A stretch of DNA of 64,000 bases, from positions 124,283-188,282 of the forward strand of contig NZ_JAPQEZ010000004.1 of the NCBI RefSeq assembly GCF_026798195.1, in the 5' to 3' direction. The notes under the pieces were generated by a model. That model was not told the origin of the DNA and ran no database searches. It saw only the letters and a list, made by a program, of their open reading frames with translations. Positions 1 to 8,238 of the stretch are shown here, piece after piece; position 1 is the first letter of the stretch, and each line of letters opens with the position of its first letter. This stretch comes from Lentilactobacillus senioris (lineage in GTDB: Bacteria > Bacillota > Bacilli > Lactobacillales > Lactobacillaceae). The translations under genes were made by a program, and so were the position numbers.

Positions 1-230
<230 letters not shown>

Positions 231-237
231 AATAGTT

Positions 238-265
238 AAGGAATCCAATTAAGGATTCCTTTTTT
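238..265 (+). terminator. Rho-independent terminator after nagB
   Basis: A 9-bp stem (AAGGAATCC / GGATTCCTT) with a 6-nt loop is followed by a T run. Confidence 0.85.
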
Positions 266-345
266 GGTGATTTAGCTGTATGCTTTATCGTATGTTATAA
301 TTTGATGACTGGTAAAAAGCCAATTGTTGGAGGTATCAAGAATTA

Positions 346-1122
346 ATGAAAAGGTTCGGAATTAGATTGTTATTAACAATGTCCGTGTTAATAGGCGCTT
401 TGACTGGGGGAGCTTCAATTAAGTCTCAAGCATCTGCAGAAACAGATTTTATTGAAAGTATTAAAAAACCGGTAGTGTCAGTTAGTCATAAAAATCATTT
501 GTATGCATCAGTGATGATGGCTCAAGCGATTTTAGAAAGTGATTGGGGACAATCTGATTTAGCAGTTTCCGGAAATAATTATTTTGGAATCAAAGGTAGT
601 TATCATGGTCAGTCAGTGATGATGGCTACAGCTGAATATTCGGGTAAGGGTAAGCGATATTTTACTAATGCTAACTTCAAGAAGTATCCTGATGCTACGG
701 CATCTATCCAAGATAATGCTGATTTATTACGTCACGGAACCGACACGGATCCTAACTATTATTCAGGTACTTGGACTGATAGCACCGTAAATTATCGGGA
801 TGCAGCATCTGCTTTAGCCGCTACGTATGCTACCGACATGGCATATGGCAATAAGCTAACTAAACTAATTCAAAAGTATGATTTGACTAAGTTAGACACT
901 AGCGCAAGTTCTTTAGATATTGAAAAACAAATTGCAGCTTCCGTGAAGGATAGCATTAATAAAAAAAGCGTTAAAAAAGTTAAGGTTAAAACTAAAACCG
1001 CTAAGGTGTCAAAAGTGCCTAAAGTAGATTTAAGTAATTTTGATAAAACCAGAGCCACTTTTAAAATAAACAACCAAAAGGTAAAATTGAAACCAATTAC
1101 CCCAATTATCAAGCTTAACTAA
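346..1122 (+). CDS. Secreted glucosaminidase, glycoside hydrolase family 73
   Basis: A peptidoglycan hydrolase predicted to cut the GlcNAc-MurNAc backbone outside the cell. Residues 1-31 form a signal peptide (basic start, hydrophobic core, cleavage likely after QASA). Residues 35-180 are the GH73 domain with the catalytic acid in AILESDWGQS (Glu64) and the family's NNYFGIKG block. The C-terminal 70 residues are rich in Lys and Val without recognisable LysM or SH3 repeats; such a basic tail could hold the enzyme to anionic wall polymers (inference). The start has a good site, TTGGAGG, 12 nt upstream. A TATAAT lies at 296-301 but no clear -35 is seen. It stands alone between nagB and a TagH-type ATPase. 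Confidence 0.88.
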   Translation: MKRFGIRLLLTMSVLIGALTGGASIKSQASAETDFIESIKKPVVSVSHKNHLYASVMMAQAILESDWGQSDLAVSGNNYFGIKGSYHGQSVMMATAEYSGKGKRYFTNANFKKYPDATASIQDNADLLRHGTDTDPNYYSGTWTDSTVNYRDAASALAATYATDMAYGNKLTKLIQKYDLTKLDTSASSLDIEKQIAASVKDSINKKSVKKVKVKTKTAKVSKVPKVDLSNFDKTRATFKINNQKVKLKPITPIIKLN

Positions 1123-1154
1123 TTATTAAGAGCTAGCAAAATTTCACTTAAACG

Positions 1155-1184
1155 TTAATTAAGCACTCGGAGTTCTGGTATAAT
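1155..1184 (+). promoter_or_regulatory. Predicted sigma-A promoter of the tagH-like gene
   Basis: -35 TTAATT at 1155-1160, 18-bp spacer and a perfect TATAAT at 1179-1184, preceded by TGG (extended -10). The ATG follows at 1225. Confidence 0.55.
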
Positions 1185-1224
1185 ACTAAACGATTAAACT
1201 ATATAGTGATGTAGGAAGAGTAAA

Positions 1225-2289
1225 ATGGCAGCTGAATATAAAATTAAAGTTGAAAATGTTACAAAAGAATATGAACTATTTAAGACTCAATCTGAAAAAA
1301 TGCGTTCGTTTTTCTCGTTAAATAACGGTAACGTCCCTCATTTTTGGTCATTAATGGGTATTTCGTTGACCATAATGCCTGGAGAGGCAATTGGGCTAAT
1401 TGGGGTTAATGGTTCTGGTAAATCTACACTCTCTAATATTATTTCCGGAATTATTCCTCAAACAACTGGTTACGTTGATGTTCAAGGAGAAACTTCCATC
1501 GTTGCCATTAACGCTGGTTTAAGAAATAATTTAACTGGCCGAGAAAATATTCGGTTGAAATCCTTAATGCAAGGGCTAACAAATGAACAGATTGACGAAT
1601 TAATGCCTGATATTATTGCATTTGCTGATATTGGCGATTTTGTGGATCAACCAGTTAAGAGTTATTCAAGTGGGATGAAGTCTCGATTGGGCTTTTCTAT
1701 TGCGGTGCATATCGATCCTGATATTTTAATTATTGATGAAGCCCTATCTGTTGGAGACGACACTTTCTACCAAAAATGTGTTGATAAAATTAATGAATTT
1801 AAACAAGAAGGCAAAACCATCGTGTTTGTCAGTCACTCGTTAAAACAAATTGAATTGTTGTGTGATCGGGTAGCCTGGATTAACTATGGTAAACTGCGGG
1901 CGGTTGGTGAAACTAAAGAAGTAACTGGTGAATATCGAAAGTTTATCAAGTGGTTCCGGAATCTATCTAAAAAAGAAAAGGCCAAGTTCCAAAAGGAACA
2001 AAAAAATATTCAAAAGAACTTTAGTATTCAAGCTTACCAAAAAGAAATTACTGAAGAACATCAACAAGCTAATCCAGAAGATAAAAACGTTGCTAGTGAG
2101 GTTCATAAATTATTTTATGGATCAGTAATCAGTGAAAAAATGTCATTAGCAAATAAAATTTTAACCGTAGCAGTCTTAGTAGCGTTAATCTTTTTCTGTT
2201 TAGTAAACGTTTCTGGTTATTCAATCACTAGTGTGATAAGTGATCCTTCACTAATTTTACATCCATTACAACACTTAAACGTTCCTTAA
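1225..2289 (+). CDS. tagH: ABC transporter ATP-binding protein, TagH-like (teichoic acid/polysaccharide export)
   Basis: ATPase subunit of the family that exports wall teichoic acid or polysaccharide through a TagG permease. Visible motifs are Walker A GVNGSGKST (60-68), signature SYSSGMKSRL (about 147-155) and Walker B ILIIDEAL (167-174), all in the TagH/Wzt arrangement. Residues 240-305 are charged and probably coiled. One transmembrane helix lies near 310-330, followed by a short external tail without the long SH3-like extension of B. subtilis TagH. The partner permease TagG is not next to it, which is unusual, because the pair is normally an operon. A terminator overlaps the stop. Function by family; substrate unproven. 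Confidence 0.82.
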   Translation: MAAEYKIKVENVTKEYELFKTQSEKMRSFFSLNNGNVPHFWSLMGISLTIMPGEAIGLIGVNGSGKSTLSNIISGIIPQTTGYVDVQGETSIVAINAGLRNNLTGRENIRLKSLMQGLTNEQIDELMPDIIAFADIGDFVDQPVKSYSSGMKSRLGFSIAVHIDPDILIIDEALSVGDDTFYQKCVDKINEFKQEGKTIVFVSHSLKQIELLCDRVAWINYGKLRAVGETKEVTGEYRKFIKWFRNLSKKEKAKFQKEQKNIQKNFSIQAYQKEITEEHQQANPEDKNVASEVHKLFYGSVISEKMSLANKILTVAVLVALIFFCLVNVSGYSITSVISDPSLILHPLQHLNVP

Positions 2290-2302
2290 GGGACGTTTTT
2301 TT
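2279..2302 (+). terminator. Rho-independent terminator overlapping the tagH-like stop
   Basis: A 7-bp stem (ACGTTCC / GGGACGT, one G-T pair) with a TTAA loop and seven Ts. The stem begins in the last codons of the gene. Confidence 0.7.
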
Positions 2303-2311
2303 AAACAATAA

Positions 2312-2340
2312 TTGACATCGCTTTCATAATAAGGTATATT
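2312..2340 (+). promoter_or_regulatory. Near-consensus sigma-A promoter
   Basis: A perfect -35 TTGACA (2312-2317), 17-bp spacer and TATATT (2335-2340). It is among the strongest-looking promoters in the window. Transcription would start near 2347 and meet a terminator about 70 nt later, before the next gene. Confidence 0.8.
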
Positions 2341-2346
2341 AGTTGT

Positions 2347-2421
2347 AGGGTAATAATATACCTTTTAATCAATTCTCTTTCTCTCTAAAAATGGTGGTCA
2401 AGTTGACCTCCGTTTTTTTTT
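2347..2421 (+). ncRNA. Candidate small RNA or attenuated leader (about 75 nt)
   Basis: The sequence between the promoter at 2312-2340 and the hairpin GGTGGTCA-AGT-TGACCTCC (one mismatch) followed by nine Ts at 2389-2421 holds no ORF with a ribosome site. It contains pyrimidine-rich CTCTTTCTCTCT ahead of the hairpin. Either this is a free small RNA or it is a leader that conditionally stops transcription before the 102-aa gene at 2456. I recognise no known riboswitch. The choice is inference. Confidence 0.5.
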
Positions 2422-2455
2422 CGTATATCATCATAAATTGGAAGGGGCGACAAGC

Positions 2456-2764
2456 TTGAAAAGTCATGAAATTCTCACTTTGATCGAAGAAATAAAGTTA
2501 AATGATGATGACACTTACATTGAAATTAGTAACATGGTGCAAAATGGTCGAGCAGAGTTAGCTGCTGAACGAGGATTCATTAAAAGCGTTCGGATTTTAC
2601 AATTAAACATTCCTCATTCTGCTCATGTTGCTAAGTATGAAAACTGGGTTAATGAAAATTTTGAGATGCCTACAGAAGCAATGGATCATTTTGAACGGTG
2701 GACTAGAACTCCAGAAGCGCAGGCGGAAGTAGATATCATTTTAAAAGAAAATCATTTAAGTTAA
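2456..2764 (+). CDS. Conserved hypothetical protein, 102 aa
   Basis: Small soluble protein with no membrane segment or signal peptide. I do not recognise the family. It is acidic in the first third (EEIKLNDDD) and carries Trp- and Phe-containing stretches near the C-terminus (NWVNENFEMP, HFERWTRTPE). I chose the TTG start at 2456 because a strong site, GGAAGGGG, sits 8 nt upstream; an in-frame TTG 18 nt earlier lies before that site. The gene comes after a promoter plus terminator (2312-2421) and before a strong bidirectional terminator, so its expression may depend on read-through. Function unknown. Confidence 0.6.
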   Translation: MKSHEILTLIEEIKLNDDDTYIEISNMVQNGRAELAAERGFIKSVRILQLNIPHSAHVAKYENWVNENFEMPTEAMDHFERWTRTPEAQAEVDIILKENHLS

Positions 2765-2784
2765 AAATAGTTAATTGATAGATT

Positions 2785-2821
2785 AAAAGCGGGAACTAGC
2801 ATAATGCTAGTTCCCGCTTTT
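2785..2821. terminator. Strong bidirectional terminator
   Basis: A perfect 17-bp stem (AAAAGCGGGAACTAGCA with its complement), loop TAA, with A and T runs on both sides. It serves the + gene ending at 2764 and the - gene ending at 2835. Confidence 0.9.
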
Positions 2822-2834
2822 GGGGTTTTAAATA

Positions 2835-3143
2835 TTAAAGGTTAATTTCACTAGGTAGTGCAATAATTTGTTCATCCCCATTATCATAAACTACTACGGT
2901 TCTGGGAAATTGATTTTGAAAGGGATAAGGAGTATCAAAGGTAGCAACTACATCTCCATTGATTAAGTAATCGTACGAAAGATGATTACTAGAATTAATT
3001 AAATTAAACTTGATAAGATTAGTCATTGGAAATCTGCCCTGCATATAGTTATCTAGCATGTACCAAATAAAGTCAATTGCTTCGTCTGGTAAAGAATTAA
3101 CGACTTCATAACTTGCATAGCGGGGATTTTGATTTGAAAACAT
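2835..3143 (-). CDS. DUF960-like protein, 102 aa
   Basis: Small cytoplasmic protein. The opening pattern MFSNQNPRYASYEVVNSLP, then an I/F-x-W-x-M-x-D segment and a KFNL/HLSYDY stretch resemble the DUF960 family of Firmicutes, whose role is unknown. The start is placed at 3143 because AAAGGAG lies about 10 nt upstream; a longer frame running back into licD has no ribosome site. It follows the LicD gene by about 25 nt on the same strand and ends at a shared terminator, so the two are probably co-transcribed. Family call moderate; function unknown. Confidence 0.6.
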   Translation of the reverse strand: MFSNQNPRYASYEVVNSLPDEAIDFIWYMLDNYMQGRFPMTNLIKFNLINSSNHLSYDYLINGDVVATFDTPYPFQNQFPRTVVVYDNGDEQIIALPSEINL

Positions 3144-3168
3144 AATGAAAAACTCCTTTCGAAAATAA

Positions 3169-3999
3169 TTAAGCAAAAAATTCTTGATTATTGATAATTA
3201 AGTGGTTGATATGTTTAGCTGATTGTTGGCTTTCAGGTGGTAAAGCCATATAATCGCCGTACATATTAATCAATATATTGTTGTAATCACTAGAAACAGT
3301 TAATAACATATCTTCAAACGGTACTAGTTCGGTATTGGTAATTTGATGATAGGTCATTATTTCTTTATCATAACTATATTGAGATGCCATGTTTTTGAAT
3401 TGGGTATCTGCCCAGATATCCTCACTATTATATTGTTGCATCAAAGCTAATCTACGCTTTTTGAGCTCTAAAACAGCTTGGCGTTGTTCAGTAGATAAGT
3501 CAGAGATCAAATGCCGCATGGGGGTATCTATTACGTTGTAATGGAGCTTGAGCAATAAACGATTATCTAAACGTTTAATATCAGAAATTTGTTTTTTGAG
3601 TTGAGAAGTAGAATTAGGAATTTGATCTAATGGAAAAATGTCTAAAAAGACACCTTTACGTGCATAATTGAAGTTATTTTTTTCTTCAATAAACGTATGT
3701 TGATTAAGTAATTTAGCGTAGCTTAAACCATAATTTTCATCAGAGAAAGGAGTTTGTAAAAAATACGGTTCAGAAGCCAAAATATCTGGAGCTTTGGCCA
3801 AAAAAATTTCATAATCTGATCGTAACATGGCAACATCAAGATCATCATCCCAAGGAATAAAACCATGATGGCGGATAGCTCCCAATAGAGTTCCGCCGGT
3901 AGCAATGTACGGAAGCCTAAGTTGTTCGCAAACTTTTACAAACGCTTTTAACGTTTCAAGTTCAGCTTGGTGAATTAGGCTAATCATTGTGGTGGTCAT
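3169..3999 (-). CDS. LicD family phosphotransferase
   Basis: 276 residues. LicD proteins belong to the nucleotidyltransferase fold and attach phosphocholine or related groups to teichoic acids and glycans. The defining block is at 35-57: GGTLLGAIRHHGFIPWDDD then DVAM, with the Asp cluster expected to bind metal. A second block, GVFLDIFPLD, is also typical. No signal or membrane helix is seen, so the protein acts in the cytoplasm on precursors. It leads a two-gene unit with a DUF960-like gene. No choline uptake gene is near, so the donor may not be CDP-choline (inference). Confidence 0.85.
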   Translation of the reverse strand: MTTTMISLIHQAELETLKAFVKVCEQLRLPYIATGGTLLGAIRHHGFIPWDDDLDVAMLRSDYEIFLAKAPDILASEPYFLQTPFSDENYGLSYAKLLNQHTFIEEKNNFNYARKGVFLDIFPLDQIPNSTSQLKKQISDIKRLDNRLLLKLHYNVIDTPMRHLISDLSTEQRQAVLELKKRRLALMQQYNSEDIWADTQFKNMASQYSYDKEIMTYHQITNTELVPFEDMLLTVSSDYNNILINMYGDYMALPPESQQSAKHINHLIINNQEFFA

Positions 4000-4088
4000 A
4001 CTTATCTCCTTAATAGTATTAATGGTTAAATTATACTACAAGACTAAAGGTTTCCGGGATTTAATCAATTCAAATAGCGTTATTAGAC

Positions 4089-4117
4089 TTGTAAGCTAGA
4101 GATGGAGACTATATAAT
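4089..4117 (+). promoter_or_regulatory. Predicted promoter of the marR-like gene
   Basis: -35 TTGTAA (4089-4094), 17-bp spacer and a perfect TATAAT (4112-4117), 47 nt before the start codon. Confidence 0.65.
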
Positions 4118-4164
4118 GAAGAATAGTATGACGTTTAATTAATTTTTTAGAATGGTGGATTGTA

Positions 4165-4623
4165 ATGGGTAATATTAATGACGCATTGCTTAAAGAAGCA
4201 ATTGAAGTTTATTTGACATCGCTAAAGTATTTGGATAATTTTGTTTCCGAACCTGCGAAAGCTTATGGGTTATCTTTTGAGCAATACCTAATTCTGCACA
4301 CGATTGCAACTCGGGAAAAGGTATCTTTAATGGACATCGCCAATGAACGTCAGGTAACACGAAGTGCGATTTCCCGCCAGATAAAAGTTTTGCTAAATCA
4401 TGATTATATCTATCAAGAACCAGCTCAAAGTGATCGAAGAAGATTATACTTACATCTATCTGATGAAGGGCAAGAAGTTGAAAAGAAGGTTACTGATATT
4501 GTAGCTGCTCGCTTTGATGATTGGATTAATGATTACGGTTCAAAACGTGCCAGGGACATTATTGATTTCATTAAAGATTTTGCTAATCGTAAAATGGGTG
4601 ACATAAAAAAAATTAACGAATAA
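4165..4623 (+). CDS. MarR family transcriptional regulator
   Basis: 152-residue winged-helix protein of usual MarR length. The recognition region reads VTRSAISRQIKVLLNHDYI, followed by a wing with the conserved DRR. It should act as a homodimer on a palindromic site and respond to a small ligand or oxidant. It has its own promoter and terminator and no co-directional target gene, so it is monocistronic and its regulon cannot be told from the neighbourhood. The only Cys-like redox feature of OhrR (an early Cys) is missing, which argues against an organic-peroxide sensor. Confidence 0.85.
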   Translation: MGNINDALLKEAIEVYLTSLKYLDNFVSEPAKAYGLSFEQYLILHTIATREKVSLMDIANERQVTRSAISRQIKVLLNHDYIYQEPAQSDRRRLYLHLSDEGQEVEKKVTDIVAARFDDWINDYGSKRARDIIDFIKDFANRKMGDIKKINE

Positions 4624-4647
4624 AAAACCGGCGATTGCCGGTTTTTT
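4622..4647 (+). terminator. Rho-independent terminator after the marR-like gene
   Basis: An 11-bp stem (AAAAAACCGGC / GCCGGTTTTTT), loop GATT, T run. Confidence 0.9.
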
Positions 4648-4783
4648 ATTTGGAATTATAAGTTCGCTATCCAGATTTGATGTTGTCATACAGCGGTGAA
4701 ATCTGGTATTAGTTACTAATGTTATCATATGAAGATCAGCTTAAAAAAAGCTTAAAGTATAATTAAATGTGTTATTTATAATA

Positions 4784-5086
4784 TTAAAAGCCACTGAATA
4801 CGATATCGTTACCAGTTAAATTCAAAACATAAAGAAATAGCATAATGCCATTAAGAACAAATGAAACCACAATTATTCCGTATTTAAATGTGTAAGGATG
4901 ATAACCATCATTCCAAAATTTACTTTTACGTTGGCCTTTATAAGAAATTACTAGGGATAGCAGAAATAATACCGTAACTGCTTGTAGAATTATTCCAACA
5001 ATAAAAATAGAATGGGTTAAGATTTTTAATTGTAGAAAATAAAATCCTAACGTAATGAAATCAATGATAATTGCAATTAAAGACAT
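4784..5086 (-). CDS. Small membrane protein, 100 aa, unknown
   Basis: About three transmembrane helices (residues 3-30, 30-50 and 70-93), with a polar loop KGQRKSKFWNDGYHPYTFKYG between the second and third. I do not recognise the family. The start ATG at 5086 has a modest GGGGGAC site upstream. It is a single gene on the minus strand, separated from the marR-like gene by 160 nt that contain an 8-bp inverted repeat. Nothing in the context tells its role. Confidence 0.6.
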   Translation of the reverse strand: MSLIAIIIDFITLGFYFLQLKILTHSIFIVGIILQAVTVLFLLSLVISYKGQRKSKFWNDGYHPYTFKYGIIVVSFVLNGIMLFLYVLNLTGNDIVFSGF

Positions 5087-5229
5087 ACTTATAAGTCCCC
5101 CGTTTATTTATTTACTGAGTAATATTAAACGGCATAATTAGTTAAAAAGCCAATCAATTGGTTAATTATAATAAAGATTTAATTCAATTACATAAATCAA
5201 GCAATTTCATAATTTACAGTGACAGCTGA

Positions 5230-5273
5230 TTCCCGCTAACGGAATCGAACCGTTATCTACCACCAGGACGGGA
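5230..5273 (-). other. tRNA-like fragment (T arm plus acceptor stem, anticodon arm missing)
   Basis: On the minus strand a perfect T arm (AACGG-TTCGATT-CCGTT) is followed by GCGGGA and A. A matching 5' strand TCCCGT lies only 13 nt before the T arm (six pairs, one G-T). A full tRNA would need about 30 more nt for the D and anticodon arms. It is most simply a tRNA pseudogene with an internal deletion, or the 3' piece of a tRNA left as an attachment-site scar. The amino acid cannot be told. Confidence 0.5.
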
Positions 5274-5287
5274 TAGTTAGGTAAATT

Positions 5288-6208
5288 TTAAGCTTCTTTA
5301 GAAATAATGACACGGCCAGCGTGTGGTTTTTCTAAAACGGAATGGCCTTCCCGAACGCCAGCTAAGGTGAAGGGGAGAACTAAACCAACTTTAATGGTTA
5401 ATTTGTTTTCAGCCAGCAAATCCACGATAGTTTGAAGAGCCTCAGCGTTGGAGACATCTTTGGTGGGGCCGATATGGTTAACCTCAACTCCTTTATCAGT
5501 ATCAGGTTCATCATTAGCTACGGTGGCAATAATTCCACCAGGCTTAACCATGACGACATCTTCGGCACTAGAAGCACCATTCATTGCTGAATTAATAACG
5601 AGATCTGCCTTATCTTTTAAAATTTGGGCAGGATCTTGTTTATCATAAGCTACGTATTCGTTAATTCCTATGGATTTCACGTAAGCTTCATTGCGACTAG
5701 AACCAATACCAATCACCTGATCACCAAAGTTTAGGGCTAGTTGGGCAGCTAAAGAACCCACACCACCAGAGACCCCTTTGACAATTACTGTTTGACCGGG
5801 TTTAGTTTTTCCAAAGTAATGAAGAGCATTATAAGCTGTTATTCCTGGAGTTACAATAGCCGCGGCAGTTTCAAATGAAATAGTAGCTGGAATAATAACC
5901 GTACTATTTTCGCTACTAGTGGCATATTCAGAGTAAGCGTGACGACCATGGGCTACCACTCGATCACCTGATTTAAATTTAGCAACTGCTGAGCCTACTT
6001 CCTTAACAACCCCAGCTACGTCGAAGCCAGGAATTCGAAGCTTGGTAGTTGCACCGAAAACTCCGGCTCTTTGAGAACGCTCGAAGTTGTTTAAGCCAAA
6101 CGCTTTAGTTTCAATTAAAATATCTGTTTCTTTTAATGTAGGGACAGCCACGTCGTATTCTTCAAATACTTCTGGGCCACCATTATGATCATATCCAAAA
6201 GCTTGCAT
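5288..6208 (-). CDS. NADP-dependent oxidoreductase, quinone-reductase-like MDR family
   Basis: 306-residue zinc-free medium-chain dehydrogenase/reductase. Seen: the GroES-like N-terminal half with PGFDVAGVV and GDRVVAHG, then a Rossmann half with VSGGVGSLAAQLA, the NADPH-binding glycine motif of quinone reductases, and GIGSSRNEA after it. No structural or catalytic zinc ligands are present. Family members reduce quinones or enones with NADPH. The start at 6208 has AGGAGG about 9 nt upstream. It lies downstream of pox on the same strand but behind a terminator, so it should have its own transcript. Substrate unknown. Confidence 0.85.
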   Translation of the reverse strand: MQAFGYDHNGGPEVFEEYDVAVPTLKETDILIETKAFGLNNFERSQRAGVFGATTKLRIPGFDVAGVVKEVGSAVAKFKSGDRVVAHGRHAYSEYATSSENSTVIIPATISFETAAAIVTPGITAYNALHYFGKTKPGQTVIVKGVSGGVGSLAAQLALNFGDQVIGIGSSRNEAYVKSIGINEYVAYDKQDPAQILKDKADLVINSAMNGASSAEDVVMVKPGGIIATVANDEPDTDKGVEVNHIGPTKDVSNAEALQTIVDLLAENKLTIKVGLVLPFTLAGVREGHSVLEKPHAGRVIISKEA

Positions 6209-6280
6209 AGTGAAATCCTCCTGTTTGCTTAATTGCCTAAATTGTATGGGATTACAATGGTTAATTCAATTATTTGGATT

Positions 6281-6319
6281 AAAAAAGGACAATCTAGTTA
6301 TGAATACTAGCTTGTCCTT
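6281..6319 (-). terminator. Rho-independent terminator after pox
   Basis: On the minus strand a stem AAGGACAA-CTAGT / ACTAG-TTGTCCTT with small internal asymmetry is followed by six Ts. Confidence 0.85.
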
Positions 6320-6332
6320 AAGTAGTTAATAT

Positions 6333-8072
6333 TTATTCATCAAGTAGGTCTTGAAGGGCAGGTTGGTCAAATAAGTTAGAAATTCGATTGTAGTTATCAA
6401 TAGTATCTTGGTCAAATTGACTAGGATCAATTGGCATAAAACTAGTATCCGCTGGATCTACGTTTTTAATTTTAGCATCAATTAAAATTGGTTTAGTGTT
6501 CCCGGCTTGTTGGAGTTCATTGATCTTAGCAAATGCTTCTGCTAATGACTTTCGATCGGATACCTTGATTCCAATGGCTCCCATACTGTCAGCAAAGCCA
6601 GCCCAATCAGCACCGATGAAATTAATACCATAAGGTTCTTGGGCAGCTTGAATTTTTTCGTGTTGAATAAATCCAAACACTTTGTTTTCTAGCACGACAT
6701 TAATGATTGGTAAGTCATATTGGACCTGGGTAAGTAAATCTTGCATAACCATAGCAAAACCACCATCACCAGCGATATTAAAGACTTGACTATCAGGATA
6801 GCTTAATTGACCAGCAATTGCGGCTGGAAGACCGTAGCCCATCGTTCCAAACCAAGCTGACATAGATAGTTTTTGGTTCTTATTAAGTGGTAGTTGGCGA
6901 ATAGCCCACATTAAATTATTACCAACGTCAAGGCCAAAGACAGCATCGTCGGAGGCATTTTCCTTGATAGCACGGATAACGGCTTCTGGAGCTAATCCGT
7001 CACTATCATCGTCTGCTACCTTGTCTAGCCAAGCATCCCAGTTACGCTTATCTTCTTGAGCGGCCTTGAGGAATGGGGTAGTAGGAATAGCTTCACCTTT
7101 TTGGTTTAATTTCTGGAAGAATTTCTTGCCATCTGCTAATACAGCTAGATCAACATCTCGTTGCTTACCAAGGTCAGCTAGAGCATTATTAATTTGGACA
7201 AATTTAATTCCTGATGGTAAGAAGCGGCTAAATGGATAGTTGGTTCCGGCCAAAATGATTAAATCAGCATCCTGGGTAACTTCAAAAGCAGGCTTGGTAC
7301 CTAAACGGCCACGGGAACCCATAAAGTTAGGATGATCGGTAGGCATTACGCCAGTAGCAGGAGCTGTGGAAACGACTGGAACACTGAACTTTTCAGAAAA
7401 TGTAATAACTTCATTGCGAGCATTCTTCATTCCTAAACCTACCCACAAAACTGGGTGCTTAGCTGCTTTTAGCATGTCATAAACATCATCTACAGCCTGA
7501 TCATTAATAACTTCCTCAGATACTCCATTAATAACGTTAGTTGATTTAAATGGTTCAAAGTCAATTTCTTCACCAGAGAGATCATCAGGAATAATTACTA
7601 CTGCTGGTCCTTTGTGCTGGTAAGCATACCGAATGGCTTGATCCATAATGTATGGAATTTGCTCAGGGTTAGTAGCTTGCTTATGAAAATCGGTGAGATC
7701 CGCAAACATTGGATCTTGATCCATTTCTTGGAAATAATAAGTATTCATAACGGATGTAGCAGACTGACCAATAATAGCAACTACAGGAACATGGTCCATT
7801 TTGGCATCGTAAAGACCATTGAAAAGGTGGGTGGCGCCGGGGCCGGCTGAACCAAAACTAACTCCTACTTTACCAGTTAGTTTGGCGTCCGCAGTGGCTG
7901 CAAGAGCACCAACTTCTTCGTGGCGAACTTGAATATATTTGATGTGGTCACGTTCTTGATAAAGACCGTCAACAGTATTATTAATTGAGTCAGCGGTAAT
8001 TCCGTAAATGTGGTCAACATCCCAACTTTCTAATACTTTAGCTAGAGCTTGACCTGCATTCATTTTTGTCAT
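6333..8072 (-). CDS. pox: Pyruvate oxidase (thiamine diphosphate/FAD)
   Basis: Oxidises pyruvate with O2 and phosphate to acetyl-phosphate, CO2 and H2O2 in the cytoplasm. At 579 residues it has the standard family length. Order: PYR domain with the ThDP-activating Glu in VRHEEVGALA (52-53), central FAD-binding domain (190-340), and PP domain with GDGGFAM starting at 435 and the metal-ligand Asn in LENKVFGF (about 463). The overall text is closer to L. plantarum-type POX than to acetolactate synthase, whose VcsGPGatN signature is replaced here by FGSAGPGATH. Strong site GAGGAG before the ATG. Monocistronic, with its own terminator. An inverted repeat overlaps the promoter region. Confidence 0.93.
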   Translation of the reverse strand: MTKMNAGQALAKVLESWDVDHIYGITADSINNTVDGLYQERDHIKYIQVRHEEVGALAATADAKLTGKVGVSFGSAGPGATHLFNGLYDAKMDHVPVVAIIGQSATSVMNTYYFQEMDQDPMFADLTDFHKQATNPEQIPYIMDQAIRYAYQHKGPAVVIIPDDLSGEEIDFEPFKSTNVINGVSEEVINDQAVDDVYDMLKAAKHPVLWVGLGMKNARNEVITFSEKFSVPVVSTAPATGVMPTDHPNFMGSRGRLGTKPAFEVTQDADLIILAGTNYPFSRFLPSGIKFVQINNALADLGKQRDVDLAVLADGKKFFQKLNQKGEAIPTTPFLKAAQEDKRNWDAWLDKVADDDSDGLAPEAVIRAIKENASDDAVFGLDVGNNLMWAIRQLPLNKNQKLSMSAWFGTMGYGLPAAIAGQLSYPDSQVFNIAGDGGFAMVMQDLLTQVQYDLPIINVVLENKVFGFIQHEKIQAAQEPYGINFIGADWAGFADSMGAIGIKVSDRKSLAEAFAKINELQQAGNTKPILIDAKIKNVDPADTSFMPIDPSQFDQDTIDNYNRISNLFDQPALQDLLDE

Positions 8073-8115
8073 AATAATCCACTCCTCAGAATAAAATTAT
8101 TTTTGCTTGTTTTTT

Positions 8116-8137
8116 GTAAGTACGTTTTATAACTTAC
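8116..8137. promoter_or_regulatory. Inverted repeat upstream of pox (possible operator)
   Basis: GTAAGT (8116-8121) and ACTTAC (8132-8137) are separated by 10 bp, about 45 bp before the pox start codon. On the minus strand they flank a TTATAA that could be part of the -10. A binding site is inferred from position only. Confidence 0.35.
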
Positions 8138-8238
8138 TCCATTTGTCTAAGAAATGCAATGATTTTATTCACAAAAAATAACTTTAATGACGAAAACGTA
8201 TATTTACAGGCACTTTCAGTGTTAAATTGATTGTGAAG

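Noticed and set aside
870-1112. 80-codon minus-strand frame, very hydrophobic
   Set aside because: It is antisense to the Lys/Val-rich tail of the GH73 gene; AAA/AAG codons read backwards give Phe and Leu. No ribosome site.
4540-4728. Minus-strand frame across the marR-like terminator
   Set aside because: It overlaps the terminator hairpin and the MarR coding end, with no start signal and poor coding texture.
7614-7850. 78-codon frame antisense to pox
   Set aside because: No ribosome site and fully inside a well-conserved gene.
8160-8210. cre site upstream of pox (GACGAAAACGTATATT)
   Set aside because: It misses the consensus at the leading T and at the closing CA; two mismatches in an AT-rich stretch are not enough.
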